A stretch of DNA of 64,000 nucleotides. Source: Pseudoflavonifractor sp. MSJ-37. GTDB lineage: Bacteria > Bacillota > Clostridia > Oscillospirales > Oscillospiraceae. The DNA lies in assembly GCF_018917965.1 (NCBI RefSeq), contig NZ_JAHLPP010000001.1:868001-932000 (forward strand), written 5' to 3'. Below, one piece after another: positions 34,447-43,310 of the stretch; position 1 is the first letter of the stretch; the number at the start of each line of letters is the position of its first letter. The notes beneath the pieces are model-generated. The model saw only the letters and a list, made by a program, of their open reading frames with translations. It searched no databases and was not told where the DNA came from. Made by a program: the position numbers and the translations under genes.

Positions 34447-35574
34447 TCACATGCGCCGCCGCAACCGCTCCAGTGACCGGACCAGATGATGGAGTTCCTC
34501 CTCCCGGCTGAATGCCGAAAAGCTGATCCGCACTGTGCCCTCCCGGAAGGTCCCGGCAGTCCTGTGGGCCAACGGCGCGCAGTGGAGCCCGGCCCGTACA
34601 GCGATGCCCATCCGGCCAAGACGCTCTCCTGTCGTCTCACAGTCCATGTCCTGACACTGGAAGGAAAGGACTCCGGCCTGCCCCATACCGTGGGGCGCGG
34701 CATATACCGTCGTTCCAGGAAGATGCCGCAGGAGCTCTGCCGCCTGGGCGGTCAGGCCGGCCTCATGTTCCAGGATCCGCGCCGGGCCGGTACGCGCCAC
34801 AAAACGAAGCCCTTCCAGTAGTCCGGCGATGGCCGGCATGGCGTGCGTCCCGGCCTCCAGACGGTCCGGCAGGTCTTCCGGCATCCCAGGCAGAGCCGAG
34901 GCGCTCCCGGTCCCGCCCTCCAGGATGGTGTCCGGATGGTCTGCTCCGCAGAGCAGGAGCCCGCTCCCCTGGGGTCCGTACAAGCCCTTGTGTCCTGGCA
35001 TGGCGATGAAAGCCGCGCCAAGCCCCTCTAGTGACACCGGCAGGATCCCGGCAGACTGGGAGGCATCCAGCACGAAAGGCACGCCCCGTTCCCGGCATAG
35101 AGCGGCGATCTCCTTCACTGGAAGGATATGACCGAACACATTGGATACATGGGTGCAGATCACAGCGGCCGTGTCCGCTGTCACCGCCTCCCGGAATTGC
35201 CGCAGGAGGAGCTCCGGCCGGAACAAAGGAGTCTGGACCGCCAGCACATCTGCACCCAAGGCTGCCAGCGGACGGGTGACCGCATTGTGCTCATAGCCGG
35301 AGATCACCACCCGGTCTCCGGGGCGGACCAAAGTTTTGATCGCGATGTTCAGCCCGTGTGTGGCATTGAAGGTGAAGATCACCCGTTCCGGGGCAGATAC
35401 CTGGAAGAGACGCGCCGCCAGCGTGCGGCATTGGTAGGCCGTGTCCGCCGCATGGGCGGAGGCTGGATAGGTCCCCCGCCCCGGTGTCGTCATGGTCCGG
35501 ACAGCCGCTGCCATGGCCCAGGCCACCTCCGGAGGTTTCTGGAGCGTGGTAGCCGCATTGTCGAGATAGATCAT
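34447..35574 (-). CDS. cysteine desulfurase family aminotransferase (class V)
   Basis: This 375-residue PLP enzyme belongs to the subgroup often found with selenium/DUF3343 genes. YLDNAATTLQKPP opens the protein, a His in THVSNVFGH stacks on PLP, and HKGLYGPQG holds the Schiff-base lysine (about 202). Near the C-terminus RAGLHCAP supplies the catalytic cysteine. It should release sulfur (or selenium) from cysteine (or selenocysteine) as a persulfide. Its start overlaps the DUF3343 stop by 4 bases, so that small protein is the likely acceptor or carrier. Confidence 0.88.
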   Translation of the reverse strand: MIYLDNAATTLQKPPEVAWAMAAAVRTMTTPGRGTYPASAHAADTAYQCRTLAARLFQVSAPERVIFTFNATHGLNIAIKTLVRPGDRVVISGYEHNAVTRPLAALGADVLAVQTPLFRPELLLRQFREAVTADTAAVICTHVSNVFGHILPVKEIAALCRERGVPFVLDASQSAGILPVSLEGLGAAFIAMPGHKGLYGPQGSGLLLCGADHPDTILEGGTGSASALPGMPEDLPDRLEAGTHAMPAIAGLLEGLRFVARTGPARILEHEAGLTAQAAELLRHLPGTTVYAAPHGMGQAGVLSFQCQDMDCETTGERLGRMGIAVRAGLHCAPLAHRTAGTFREGTVRISFSAFSREEELHHLVRSLERLRRRM

Positions 35575-35825
35575 AGCTCTACCTCTTTATAACTGCCATC
35601 GCTCTCTGCGATGAAGACCCGCTTCGGGCTCAGTCCGACACGGGCTAGGACCAGGAGGGCGCCGGCCAGGTTTCGCTCCGCGACCTTGACCGAGTATCCG
35701 CACCCCTCCCCGGCGATGATCTTGGGCGAACGCAGGATGTGCGCGCCGATCCCTACCCGCTCCAGAACAGACGCTGTCCGTTGGGCATAGGTCAGGGAGC
35801 GGCAGACGATAAGATAGTAGACCAT
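35571..35825 (-). CDS. DUF3343 protein, putative sulfur/selenium carrier
   Basis: An 84-residue protein of the DUF3343 family. It opens with a beta-strand (YYLIVCRSLTYAQR) and has the signature GEGCGYSVKV around residues 39-48, whose Cys42 is a candidate chalcogen-carrying residue, and ends VFIAESDGSYKEVEL. Coupled by a 4-base overlap to a cysteine desulfurase gene, it plausibly shuttles persulfide or selenide. A second Cys (Cys8) lies in the first strand. The final acceptor is unknown, and no selenium gene (selA, selB, selD) is present in this window. Confidence 0.8.
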   Translation of the reverse strand: MVYYLIVCRSLTYAQRTASVLERVGIGAHILRSPKIIAGEGCGYSVKVAERNLAGALLVLARVGLSPKRVFIAESDGSYKEVEL

Positions 35826-35886
35826 GGTGCAACGCTCCTCTCGCCCCAGTCTATGCGGCCGGGACAGGGGGCGTCACGAGCGTGGA

Positions 35887-36360
35887 TCAGTCCTCTTCCA
35901 GAAGGCAGACCGCATGGGCGGCCATGCCCTGTCCGGCGCCAGTGAAGCCGAGCCCCTCTTCGGTAGTGGCCTTCACGTTGACCCGGTCCACATCAACGCT
36001 CATATGAACGGCCAAGTTGGACCGTATCTGCGGGATGTGAGGCGCCAGCTTAGGGCGCTGGGCCAGGATAGTGGCGTCCACATTGCCCACATGAAGGCCC
36101 TTAGAGCACAGCATCTCCATGACCCGGTCCAGCAGGACCAGGCTGTCTGCCCCCTCATAGTCCGGGTCTGTGTCCGGGAACGCATGGCCGATGTCCCATA
36201 GTCCGGCGGCGCCCAGCAGGGCGTCCATCACCGCATGGGTCAGCACGTCCGCATCCGAATGCCCCAGCAGCCCCTTCTCCCAAGGGATATCCACTCCGCC
36301 CAGGATGAGCTTTCGGCCCTCCGTCAGCTGATGCACGTCATATCCATGTCCGATCCTCAT
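35887..36360 (-). CDS. ispF: 2-C-methyl-D-erythritol 2,4-cyclodiphosphate synthase
   Basis: IspF cyclises CDP-ME-2-phosphate in the MEP isoprenoid pathway. The 157-residue length is standard. Metal ligands are seen in GYDVHQL (Asp8 and His10) and the later His of [18 protein letters not shown]. The family's substrate loop FPDTDP and the C-terminal [16 protein letters not shown] complete the pattern. It overlaps ispD by 4 bases, the same arrangement as in many Bacillota. Confidence 0.97.
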   Translation of the reverse strand: MRIGHGYDVHQLTEGRKLILGGVDIPWEKGLLGHSDADVLTHAVMDALLGAAGLWDIGHAFPDTDPDYEGADSLVLLDRVMEMLCSKGLHVGNVDATILAQRPKLAPHIPQIRSNLAVHMSVDVDRVNVKATTEEGLGFTGAGQGMAAHAVCLLEED

Positions 36361-37088
36361 CTGTTCCCCCTCCAGTCCAGCAGGGCCTCCGCCAGGATCA
36401 GATCCTCCGGCGTGGTCACCTTCAAGTTCGCATAATCGCCCTCCGTAAGGCAGACCTTCATGCCCAGACGCTCCACCGCCGAGCAGTCGTCGGTGAGCTC
36501 TGCACCCTCATCCAACGCCTTCGTCAGCGCACCCAAGATCAGTTCGTGGTCGAAGACTTGGGGCGTTTGTACCGCAAAGAGCCTGGTGCGGTCCGGAGTT
36601 CGCTCCACCACACCGTCCACCGCTTGCTTGATCGTGTCCTTCACCGGGACGGCCGGTGCGGCCGCGCCATGCTCCTGCGCTTTTCGGAGGACGCAGTCCA
36701 ATACCTGCTGACTCACCAGAGGCCGCGCTCCGTCGTGGATGGCGATCAGCTCCATCTCTGGGCTGACCTCTCGGATGCCTCGAAGTACTGACTCTGCCCG
36801 GGTGGCGCCGCCCACGACCACGCACTTGATCTTGGAGAGGCCGCTCTCCTGACAGAGCTGGCTGATCGGCACGATCTGATCCTCGCGGGTGACTACTATG
36901 ATCTCATCGATCCCCGGACACGCATCCAGCGCCCGCAGGGTGCGGATCAGCAGAGGCACTCCCCCCAGAGGGAGGAGCACTTTGTCCTGCCCTTGCATCC
37001 GGGTCGAGGAACCTGCCGCCGGGACGACCGCCGCACACCGTTTCTCTTCGTATTTTCGTCCAAAAAATCCTTTGAACCATCCAGCCAT
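36357..37088 (-). CDS. ispD: 2-C-methyl-D-erythritol 4-phosphate cytidylyltransferase
   Basis: IspD couples MEP to CTP. The 243-residue product has a basic 16-residue N-terminal extension, then the CTP-binding [16 protein letters not shown], the [14 protein letters not shown] segment, the [10 protein letters not shown] motif and [10 protein letters not shown]. The start I kept may be slightly early, because the fold begins near residue 19. It is separated from carD by a terminator and continues into ispF. Confidence 0.95.
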   Translation of the reverse strand: MAGWFKGFFGRKYEEKRCAAVVPAAGSSTRMQGQDKVLLPLGGVPLLIRTLRALDACPGIDEIIVVTREDQIVPISQLCQESGLSKIKCVVVGGATRAESVLRGIREVSPEMELIAIHDGARPLVSQQVLDCVLRKAQEHGAAAPAVPVKDTIKQAVDGVVERTPDRTRLFAVQTPQVFDHELILGALTKALDEGAELTDDCSAVERLGMKVCLTEGDYANLKVTTPEDLILAEALLDWRGNR

Positions 37089-37140
37089 ATCCTATTTCCT
37101 CACTTCCTGACGATCGATCTTGCAGATGATAGGAACGAAA

Positions 37141-37160
37141 GAGGAGCCCGAAGGCTCCTC
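37141..37160 (-). terminator. intrinsic terminator after carD
   Basis: GAGGAGCC (37141-37148) pairs with GGCTCCTC (37153-37160) around a four-base loop (TTCG when read on the minus strand), followed by TTTCGTT. It lies 8 bases after the carD stop. Confidence 0.75.
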
Positions 37161-37168
37161 TCACTATA

Positions 37169-37645
37169 TCAGCTCAGGGCTGAATCGATGCGGGCTTCCA
37201 CAGCCTCATAGCTGGCACCCTTAGAGAGCACGATCTCGGAGATCAGGATCTGCTTGGCGGAGTGGAGCAGTTTCCGCTCCCCCGTAGAAAGCCCCTTCTC
37301 CTCGTCCCGCCGGGACAGCCCCTTCACGACCTTGGCGACCTCCAACAGGTCTCCGCTCTTGATCCTCAACATATTTTCCCGATAGCGGCGGTTCCAATTG
37401 GGATCCATATCCGCCTCGATTTCAGGCAGAGCAGCCAGCACGCGGTCCGCCTCCGCTCCCGCCATCACAGGACGTACACCGATCTCCTGGCAGTGTTCCG
37501 TGGGGATCATGACGAGCATCCCGTTCAACGGGAGCTTCAGGATATAGTACTCTCTCAGTGCGCCGTTCACTTTTTTCTGCACGATGCTGTCGATCACACC
37601 GGCGCCGTGCATCGGATGGACGATCTTATCGCCTGCCTGAAACAT
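37169..37645 (-). CDS. carD: CarD-family transcription regulator
   Basis: A 158-residue CarD/CdnL-type protein that binds RNA polymerase beta at the promoter complex. The N-terminal Tudor-like domain starts FQAGDKIVHPMHGAGVI, and the helical C-terminal domain follows with a conserved-type Trp in MDPNWNRRYRENMLR. I chose the ATG at 37645 because GGAGGTG precedes it; the longer frame from 37756 runs through the promoter and a terminator. In relatives it sits next to ispD-ispF, as here. Confidence 0.92.
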   Translation of the reverse strand: MFQAGDKIVHPMHGAGVIDSIVQKKVNGALREYYILKLPLNGMLVMIPTEHCQEIGVRPVMAGAEADRVLAALPEIEADMDPNWNRRYRENMLRIKSGDLLEVAKVVKGLSRRDEEKGLSTGERKLLHSAKQILISEIVLSKGASYEAVEARIDSALS

Positions 37646-37705
37646 GAGCTCCACCTCCATAGTCAAAAAATGTACGTTCGTTCCAAAAAATCTGTCACAC
37701 TTGGT

Positions 37706-37734
37706 ATTATAGCCGTATTTTTCACCATTTGCAA
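37706..37734 (-). promoter_or_regulatory. sigma-A promoter of carD
   Basis: -35 TTGCAA (37729-37734), 17-base spacer, consensus -10 TATAAT (37706-37711), with an AT-rich leader of about 55 bases. Confidence 0.8.
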
Positions 37735-37753
37735 GGATGAGGCCGTCCAAACA

Positions 37754-37793
37754 CAAAAAAGCGTCCCGCCTCCCCGAAAGGAGACAGGACGCT
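37754..37793 (-). terminator. intrinsic terminator after ispH-S1
   Basis: AGCGTCC...GGACGCT (37760-37766 with 37787-37793) with an imperfect inner CCTCC/GGAG stem, then TTTTTTGTGTTTGG on the minus strand. Strong U-tract. Confidence 0.85.
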
Positions 37794-37813
37794 CTGTATG
37801 GATATCGTAAAAT

Positions 37814-39757
37814 TTACTCGCCGTCAGCCTCGTCAGAGCCGCGTTCCTCCAGCAGAGCACGGATGGACAAGGAGACCTTCTTGTTCTCGAAGTCGATATC
37901 AGTGATCTTCACATCCACCATCTGGCCCTCGCTCAGCACATCGCCGGGCTTGTCGATCCGATGGTCAGCGATCTGAGAGATGTGGATCAGACCATCCACA
38001 CCGGGAACGATCTCAGCGAAGGCACCGAAGGTCATCAGCTTGACCACCTTCACATTGGCCACATCGCCCACGTCATAGGTGGAGGTGAACTTGGCCCAGG
38101 GATCCTCGCTGCGGTCCTTCATGCCCAAGGAGATCTTTTTCTTCTCCTTATCGGCAGAGATGACATACACGTCCACAGTATCGCCGACCTTCACCACCTC
38201 GGAGGGGTGCTTGATACGGCTCCAAGACAGCTCGGAGATGTGGACCATGCCGTCCACGCCGCCGATGTCCACGAAAGCACCGTAGGAAGTCAGGGACTTC
38301 ACGGTACCGGTATAGTGCTTGCCGTCCTCGATCTCCTCCCAGACCTTGGCAGCCTTCTCAGCGCGCTCAGCGGCGGCCACAGCGCGGATGGAGCCCACCA
38401 CGCGGCGGCGGGCACGGTTGACCTCGGTGATGCGGAGACGGACGTGCTGCTTGACCAGCTCGGACATGGCCGCGTCGCGGGGCAGACCGGTCTGGGAAGC
38501 GGGCACGAACACGCGCACACCCTTCACATTGACGACGACGCCGCCCTTGTTCTCCTCGGTGACAGTGCCCTCGACCACAGTCTGATCTTCCTTGGCCTGC
38601 TCGATGTCGTCCCAGTTCTTGACGGCATCCAGACGCTTCTTGGACAGGGTGACGACACCCTCCTGATCGTTGACGCGCATGACGTAAGTCTCGATCTCGT
38701 CGCCGACCTTCACGATGTCCTCGACCTTCACAGAGGGGTCGTCGCTCAGCTCGGACACCGGGATGTATCCGGCATGCTTGGTACCCAGATCCACATAGAT
38801 CTCAGTAGGCGTGATATCAGTAACGACGCCGGTGACCTTCTCCCCTGTATTCAAAGTTTTGATCGACTTCTCCAGCATCTCAGCAAAGGATTCCTCGATC
38901 TCCATGTTTTCTGCGCTCATTTTGTCATAGACCTCCTTTATAATCCACCCGGGAGTTGACGCACCCGCGGTGATTCCTATAGAAGCCTTCCCATACAGGT
39001 CGGAAGGTTCCAAGTCCTCTGCCCGTTCGATCCAGCAGACCGTCTTGCAGAGGGCCGCGCAAAGCTCGGTGAGACGTTTGGTATTGGAACTCTCCCGCCC
39101 GCCGATGACGATCATGGCGTCGTTCCGAGCGGCCAACTCCTGAGCCTCACTCTGTCGTTCACACGTAGCATTACATATTGTATCAAAAACTTTGAAATTT
39201 GTACACACTTTTTTTGCCGTTTGGACGCACAAATTCCATTTATTTTGTGTTGAGGTGGTTTGAGAGACCATCGTGATGGGCATTCCAGACCGCTTTGGGT
39301 CCTCTTCCAGCCACTTTTCCAGAGCTTCGGGACCTTCCAGCACCACTGGACGGCGGCACCAGCCTGCGATCGCGATGACCTCCGGGTGGTCCGGCGTACC
39401 GATGATGACAGGGACGCGCCCCTCATCCTCTGCCTGCGCCACCAAACGATGGATCCTGGATACATTGGGACAGGTGGTGTCGATCAGCTCTGCCCCCCGG
39501 CGGACCAGCTCTTCATAAACACTGCGGCTCTCCCCATGGGAGCGGATGATCACAGCCGTCCCATCCGGGACCTCTGCTGGCGACTGGATCGTCCGGATGC
39601 CGGACGCCTCCAATTTCCCGATCACGCTCCCATTGTGGATGATGTGTCCCAGCATGACGCATGGCCTCCCGGAGACTGCGGCCTCCTCTGCCATCCGCAC
39701 GGCACGCTTGACTCCGTAGCAGAACCCGGCAGACTTGGCCAATGTGACTCTGCTCAT
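37814..39757 (-). CDS. ispH: bifunctional IspH (HMBPP reductase) - ribosomal protein S1 fusion
   Basis: In this 647-residue fusion, residues 1 to about 283 are IspH, the [4Fe-4S] enzyme that makes IPP and DMAPP. All three cluster Cys are seen: Cys13 (GFCYGV), Cys96 (TTCPNV) and Cys198 (NATCERQ), positions approximate. Residues about 300-640 hold four S1 RNA-binding domains (for example GVVTDITPTEIYVDLG, TVKSLTSYGAFVDIGG and VVKLMTFGAFAEIVPG). This fusion is known from several Clostridia. The S1 half should help 30S bind mRNA. An AT-rich stretch at 39150-39262 inside the IspH half breaks the surrounding GC-rich codon use. Confidence 0.95.
   Translation of the reverse strand: MSRVTLAKSAGFCYGVKRAVRMAEEAAVSGRPCVMLGHIIHNGSVIGKLEASGIRTIQSPAEVPDGTAVIIRSHGESRSVYEELVRRGAELIDTTCPNVSRIHRLVAQAEDEGRVPVIIGTPDHPEVIAIAGWCRRPVVLEGPEALEKWLEEDPKRSGMPITMVSQTTSTQNKWNLCVQTAKKVCTNFKVFDTICNATCERQSEAQELAARNDAMIVIGGRESSNTKRLTELCAALCKTVCWIERAEDLEPSDLYGKASIGITAGASTPGWIIKEVYDKMSAENMEIEESFAEMLEKSIKTLNTGEKVTGVVTDITPTEIYVDLGTKHAGYIPVSELSDDPSVKVEDIVKVGDEIETYVMRVNDQEGVVTLSKKRLDAVKNWDDIEQAKEDQTVVEGTVTEENKGGVVVNVKGVRVFVPASQTGLPRDAAMSELVKQHVRLRITEVNRARRRVVGSIRAVAAAERAEKAAKVWEEIEDGKHYTGTVKSLTSYGAFVDIGGVDGMVHISELSWSRIKHPSEVVKVGDTVDVYVISADKEKKKISLGMKDRSEDPWAKFTSTYDVGDVANVKVVKLMTFGAFAEIVPGVDGLIHISQIADHRIDKPGDVLSEGQMVDVKITDIDFENKKVSLSIRALLEERGSDEADGE
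39177..39205 (-). promoter_or_regulatory. promoter-like element inside ispH
   Basis: TGTACA (39200-39205), 17-base spacer, TACAAT (39177-39182) on the minus strand, lying in an unusually AT-rich 110-base coding patch. It would drive the S1 part separately if active; this is speculative. Confidence 0.35.
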
Positions 39758-40353
39758 TTGGCTCGCTCTCCCAACTTGTGGATCCGATCCATCAGGTCGG
39801 CAGTGATGGCCTCATACTCTTCCTGAGTGCCCTTTCGGGTGGAAACTGTAGGCATATAGGGCTCACCGATCACCACTGGAGTCCGTCGGAACCAGTTCTT
39901 ATGCTCCGGCACATAGACCGGCAGGATAGGCACGCCGCACCGGACGGCCAGCATGGCGGCTCCGGCCTTGGGATGGCTCACATCGCCCCGACTCTCCCGG
40001 ACCCGGGTGCCCTCCGGGAAGATCAGGACTTTCTCGCCGGAGCGCAGATACTTCATCGCCTGCTTCACCGCGCCGATGTCGTTCTTGCCCCGGTCCACTC
40101 CAAAGATGCCGGCCTTAGACAAGAGCCACCCCACTACCGGCACCCGCATCAGTTCGATCTTAGCCATGGCCCGGAGCTGATGCTTGAGGGTGAAGGCATA
40201 ACAGAGGAAAAGGGGATCGCTGTCGCTGGTGTGGTTGCAGCAAATCATCACGGGGCCGTCCGGGATGTTCTCCCGGCCGATGGGCCGTCCCGGATGGACC
40301 AGATTGAAGAAGGGATAGACGATGCTGTAGAGAAAGATATACCAGCCTCTCAC
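39754..40353 (-). CDS. plsC: 1-acyl-sn-glycerol-3-phosphate acyltransferase
   Basis: PlsC acylates lysophosphatidic acid at position 2 in membrane lipid synthesis. The 199-residue protein has the N-terminal hydrophobic helix and the catalytic HxxxxD motif NHTSDSD (about 39-45). The glycerol-phosphate motif is FPEGTR (about 113-118), with a further VPILPVYVPEH segment near 137. It overlaps ispH and cmk by 4 bases each, so cmk-plsC-ispH are tightly coupled. Confidence 0.92.
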   Translation of the reverse strand: MRGWYIFLYSIVYPFFNLVHPGRPIGRENIPDGPVMICCNHTSDSDPLFLCYAFTLKHQLRAMAKIELMRVPVVGWLLSKAGIFGVDRGKNDIGAVKQAMKYLRSGEKVLIFPEGTRVRESRGDVSHPKAGAAMLAVRCGVPILPVYVPEHKNWFRRTPVVIGEPYMPTVSTRKGTQEEYEAITADLMDRIHKLGERAK

Positions 40354-41027
40354 GCCCCCACCCCCTTTTGCACCACGTTCAGCAGGCGCTGGAAGCTCTC
40401 TTCCAGGCCGATATCCGTCGTATCTACGGCTACGGCGTCCTCCGCCTGCCGCAGGGGCGCGGTGTCCCGATGGATGTCCCGCTCGTCCCGGGCGACGATA
40501 TCCCGGAGGACCGTCTCATAGTCTACCTTGGTCCCTCTTGCATGGAGTTCGTCCCAGCGGCGGCGGGCACGGGCTTCCGGGGAAGCTGTCAGGAAGATCT
40601 TCACGTCTGCGTCTGGCAAGACCACGGTACCAATGTCCCGGCCGTCCATGATCACATTCTGCCGCCGGGCCAGATTCCGCTGCATATCCATCAGGAAAGC
40701 GCGGACCGCCGGGATCGCAGATACGCCGGAGGCGCACTTGGAGACCTCCGGTTCCCGGATAGCAGAGCTCACATCCTCTCCATCCAGATACATATGCTGG
40801 AGCCCATCGTCTCCATGGCCCAGGTCGATGGAGATCCGCCCCAACAGATCCACCACTCCGACCGTGTCCTCCGGCGCGATCCCGGCCCGCAGGACCGCCA
40901 GACCCAGCGTCCGATAGATCGCGCCCGTATCTACATAGAGGTATCCCATCGCCTGAGCTACCTGACGGGCCAGCGTGCTCTTCCCCGCCCCGGAGGGGCC
41001 GTCGATGGCGACGCTCTTGAATCCCAT
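40350..41027 (-). CDS. cmk: (d)CMP kinase
   Basis: Cmk phosphorylates CMP and dCMP. The 225-residue product shows the P-loop DGPSGAGKSTLA (about 9-20), YVDTGAIYRT, the CMP-binding VIMDGRDIGT and the lid RARRRWDEL. Commonly linked to an S1 gene in bacteria (cmk-rpsA), and here it is followed by plsC and the ispH-S1 fusion. Confidence 0.96.
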   Translation of the reverse strand: MGFKSVAIDGPSGAGKSTLARQVAQAMGYLYVDTGAIYRTLGLAVLRAGIAPEDTVGVVDLLGRISIDLGHGDDGLQHMYLDGEDVSSAIREPEVSKCASGVSAIPAVRAFLMDMQRNLARRQNVIMDGRDIGTVVLPDADVKIFLTASPEARARRRWDELHARGTKVDYETVLRDIVARDERDIHRDTAPLRQAEDAVAVDTTDIGLEESFQRLLNVVQKGVGA

Positions 41028-41031
41028 ATCC

Positions 41032-42291
41032 TTATTCCGCTCCTTCCGTCATTTCCAGAGATCGGGCCGCTCCCTCTCCCGCCGCCCGACCAGTGGCCCA
41101 GGCGATCTGGAGGTTGAAGCCGCCAGTATAGGCATCCACATCCAACAGCTCTCCCGCCAGGAAAAGGCCAGGCGCCTTCTTGGATGCCATGGTATGGGGA
41201 TCCACCTCCGAGACTTTCACGCCGCCGGAGGTGACGATCGCTTCTTCGATCGGGCGTGGCCCGGCGATATCCACCCGGAAGCCCTTCAGAAGCTCCAGCA
41301 GGCAGCGGCGCTGCCCCTTCGTCACCGAGTTGGCCTTGGTGTCTCCCGGGATACCGGTGCGTTCCAGCACCACAGGCACCATGAGCCGGGGCAGGAGGCC
41401 CTCCAGCACATTGCGGAAGTCCCGGTTGGCGTTCTCACTCAGGTCCCGCAGGAGCCGCTGGTCCAGCTTCTCCTCATCCAGAGCCGGCTTCAGGTCAATG
41501 AGCAGATGGTAGCGGCTCTTCCCAAAGTCCCGCATATGTGCGCTGGCACTGAGCATGAGAGGGCCGGATAGGCCGAAGTGGGTGAACAACATCTCGCCCT
41601 GGGCCGCATAGACGATCTTTTTTTTCTGGTCCCGGACCTTCACCGCCACATTGCGCAGGGACAGGCCCTGCATCTTCCCGCAGTCCTCACCTTCTGCCGC
41701 CAACGGGACCAAAGAGGGTCTGGGTGGCAGGATCGTATGCCCTACTGCCGCGGCCATCTCATAGCCATCTCCCGTGGAGCCGGTAAGAGGATACGACGCG
41801 CCGCCGGTCGCCAAGACCACCGCGCGGGCAACATAACTCCCGTGTTCGCCACGGACGCCAGTGATATGTCCATCCGCGTCTGTCAGGAGAGACCGGGCCC
41901 GGTCCTCCACGATCTCCACCCGCTTTCGGCGCAGATCCAGGAACAGGGCGTCGATGATGTCAGCCGCACGGTCGCTCTGGGGGAATACACGTCCTCCGCG
42001 TTCGGTCTTGAGGCGGACGCCTAAGCCCTCAAAAAACGCCTTCACGGCCTCCGGTGGGAAGCGCGTGACGGCGCTCATGAGGAATTTGGGGTTTCTGGGC
42101 ACATTTTGCAGGACGTCTGTCGGAGGGCAGTCGTTGGTCACGTTGCACCGCCCTTTTCCGGTGATGTACAGCTTGCGTCCCACCTTGGCGTTCCGCTCCA
42201 GCAGGAGCACCGAGCATCCAAGGTCCGCGGCGGTGAGAGCGGCCATCATACCCGCCGCTCCCCCGCCGATCACGATGATATCGTTGGTCAA
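41032..42291 (-). CDS. NAD(P)/FAD-dependent oxidoreductase, HI0933/BaiN-like
   Basis: This 419-residue flavoprotein has an N-terminal GGGAAGMMAAL dinucleotide loop, the GRKLYITGKGRCNVTND segment of the HI0933 family, an internal RGGRVFPQSD, and a C-terminal GLFLAGELLDVDAYTGG FAD motif. I use the TTG at 42291 with GGAGAGG upstream; the ATG at 42342 would overlap the regulator gene. Members reduce varied substrates, and some act on bile-acid intermediates, but specificity cannot be read from sequence. It lies between the RpiR-type regulator and cmk. Confidence 0.85.
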   Translation of the reverse strand: MTNDIIVIGGGAAGMMAALTAADLGCSVLLLERNAKVGRKLYITGKGRCNVTNDCPPTDVLQNVPRNPKFLMSAVTRFPPEAVKAFFEGLGVRLKTERGGRVFPQSDRAADIIDALFLDLRRKRVEIVEDRARSLLTDADGHITGVRGEHGSYVARAVVLATGGASYPLTGSTGDGYEMAAAVGHTILPPRPSLVPLAAEGEDCGKMQGLSLRNVAVKVRDQKKKIVYAAQGEMLFTHFGLSGPLMLSASAHMRDFGKSRYHLLIDLKPALDEEKLDQRLLRDLSENANRDFRNVLEGLLPRLMVPVVLERTGIPGDTKANSVTKGQRRCLLELLKGFRVDIAGPRPIEEAIVTSGGVKVSEVDPHTMASKKAPGLFLAGELLDVDAYTGGFNLQIAWATGRAAGEGAARSLEMTEGAE

Positions 42292-42322
42292 AAAGACCTC
42301 TCCATTCTGCGTCGATCGCACG

Positions 42323-43186
42323 TTATCGGTCTGCTTTCTCATAGACGCCGTACTCGTCCCAGATCTTTTCCAGACGGCCGAAGTTCTCCGAGATATCGCT
42401 GTTCTTCTTGCGGCCCAAAGCTACGATGAGGGCGTTCACCAAACTCAGGGGAGCGACCAGCGAATCCACGAAGGAAGCCATATCGCTCTTGGCCAACAGG
42501 GTATGGGCCGCGATGGCCGCCAACGGAGAGGTCTCGCTGTCGGTGATGGCCACCACCTGAGCTCCCCGGTCCCGGGCGAACTCCATGGCCTTCACCGTTC
42601 GGCTGGAATACCGGGGAAAACTGACGCCGATGATCACGTCCTCCGGCCCGATATGCAGGAGCCGCTCGAACACCTCGCTCACCGAGGTGCTGTTGATATG
42701 GACCACATCCTCGAAGATCAGATTCAGATAAAACGCCAAGAAGCTGGCAATGGCGGAGGCGGAACGGACTCCAAGGATATACACCCGCCGGGCAGACACG
42801 ATCGCGTCCACTGCACGGCTGAAGCGCTCCCGGTCCACCTCTTCCAGGGTCATGCGGATCTTCTCCATATCGGACTGCATGACCATGGACAGGATATCCT
42901 GATCGCCGATCCGATCGTTGCTTACCTCGATACGTTGGATAGAGGTGAGCTTGCTACGGATCATCTCTTGCAGGGCCTTCTGCATGGCAGGATATCCGTC
43001 ATAGCCCAGTTCGGCAGCGAAACGCACCACGGTAGACTCACTGACGTTCACGGTCTTGCCCAGCTTACTGGCGGTCATGAAGGCCGCCTTATCATAGGAG
43101 TCGAGGATGAAGCGTGCGATCAGCTTCTGTCCCTTGGAGAAAGAACTCATCTCGCTCTGGATCGAGGACAGGATGTCTTTAGGCAT
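42323..43186 (-). CDS. MurR/RpiR-family transcriptional regulator
   Basis: A 287-residue protein with an N-terminal HTH_6 domain (about 1-77: KLIARFILDSYDKAAF, then VNVSESTVVRFAAELGYDGY) and a C-terminal SIS sugar-phosphate-binding domain (about 125-250: YILGVRSASAIASFLAFY, then GVSFPRYSSRTVKAME). A phosphosugar effector is expected. No sugar genes lie nearby; the next gene is a flavoprotein. An inverted repeat upstream of its promoter could be its own operator. Confidence 0.88.
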   Translation of the reverse strand: MPKDILSSIQSEMSSFSKGQKLIARFILDSYDKAAFMTASKLGKTVNVSESTVVRFAAELGYDGYPAMQKALQEMIRSKLTSIQRIEVSNDRIGDQDILSMVMQSDMEKIRMTLEEVDRERFSRAVDAIVSARRVYILGVRSASAIASFLAFYLNLIFEDVVHINSTSVSEVFERLLHIGPEDVIIGVSFPRYSSRTVKAMEFARDRGAQVVAITDSETSPLAAIAAHTLLAKSDMASFVDSLVAPLSLVNALIVALGRKKNSDISENFGRLEKIWDEYGVYEKADR

Positions 43187-43276
43187 ATAGCGCCTCCGTT
43201 CCGCCGCGCCTGCTGTTTACGGCTTATTCTTTCGTGGGGCAGACAAGACTGCCCCATCTATATCTATCTTTCTAAT

Positions 43277-43305
43277 AATATAGCGGCGATTTCGGGATTT
43301 TTCAA
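43277..43305 (-). promoter_or_regulatory. sigma-A promoter of the RpiR-type regulator
   Basis: -35 TTGAAA (43300-43305), 17-base spacer, -10 TATATT (43277-43282), about 90 bases upstream of the start. Confidence 0.7.
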
Positions 43306-43310
43306 GCCTT

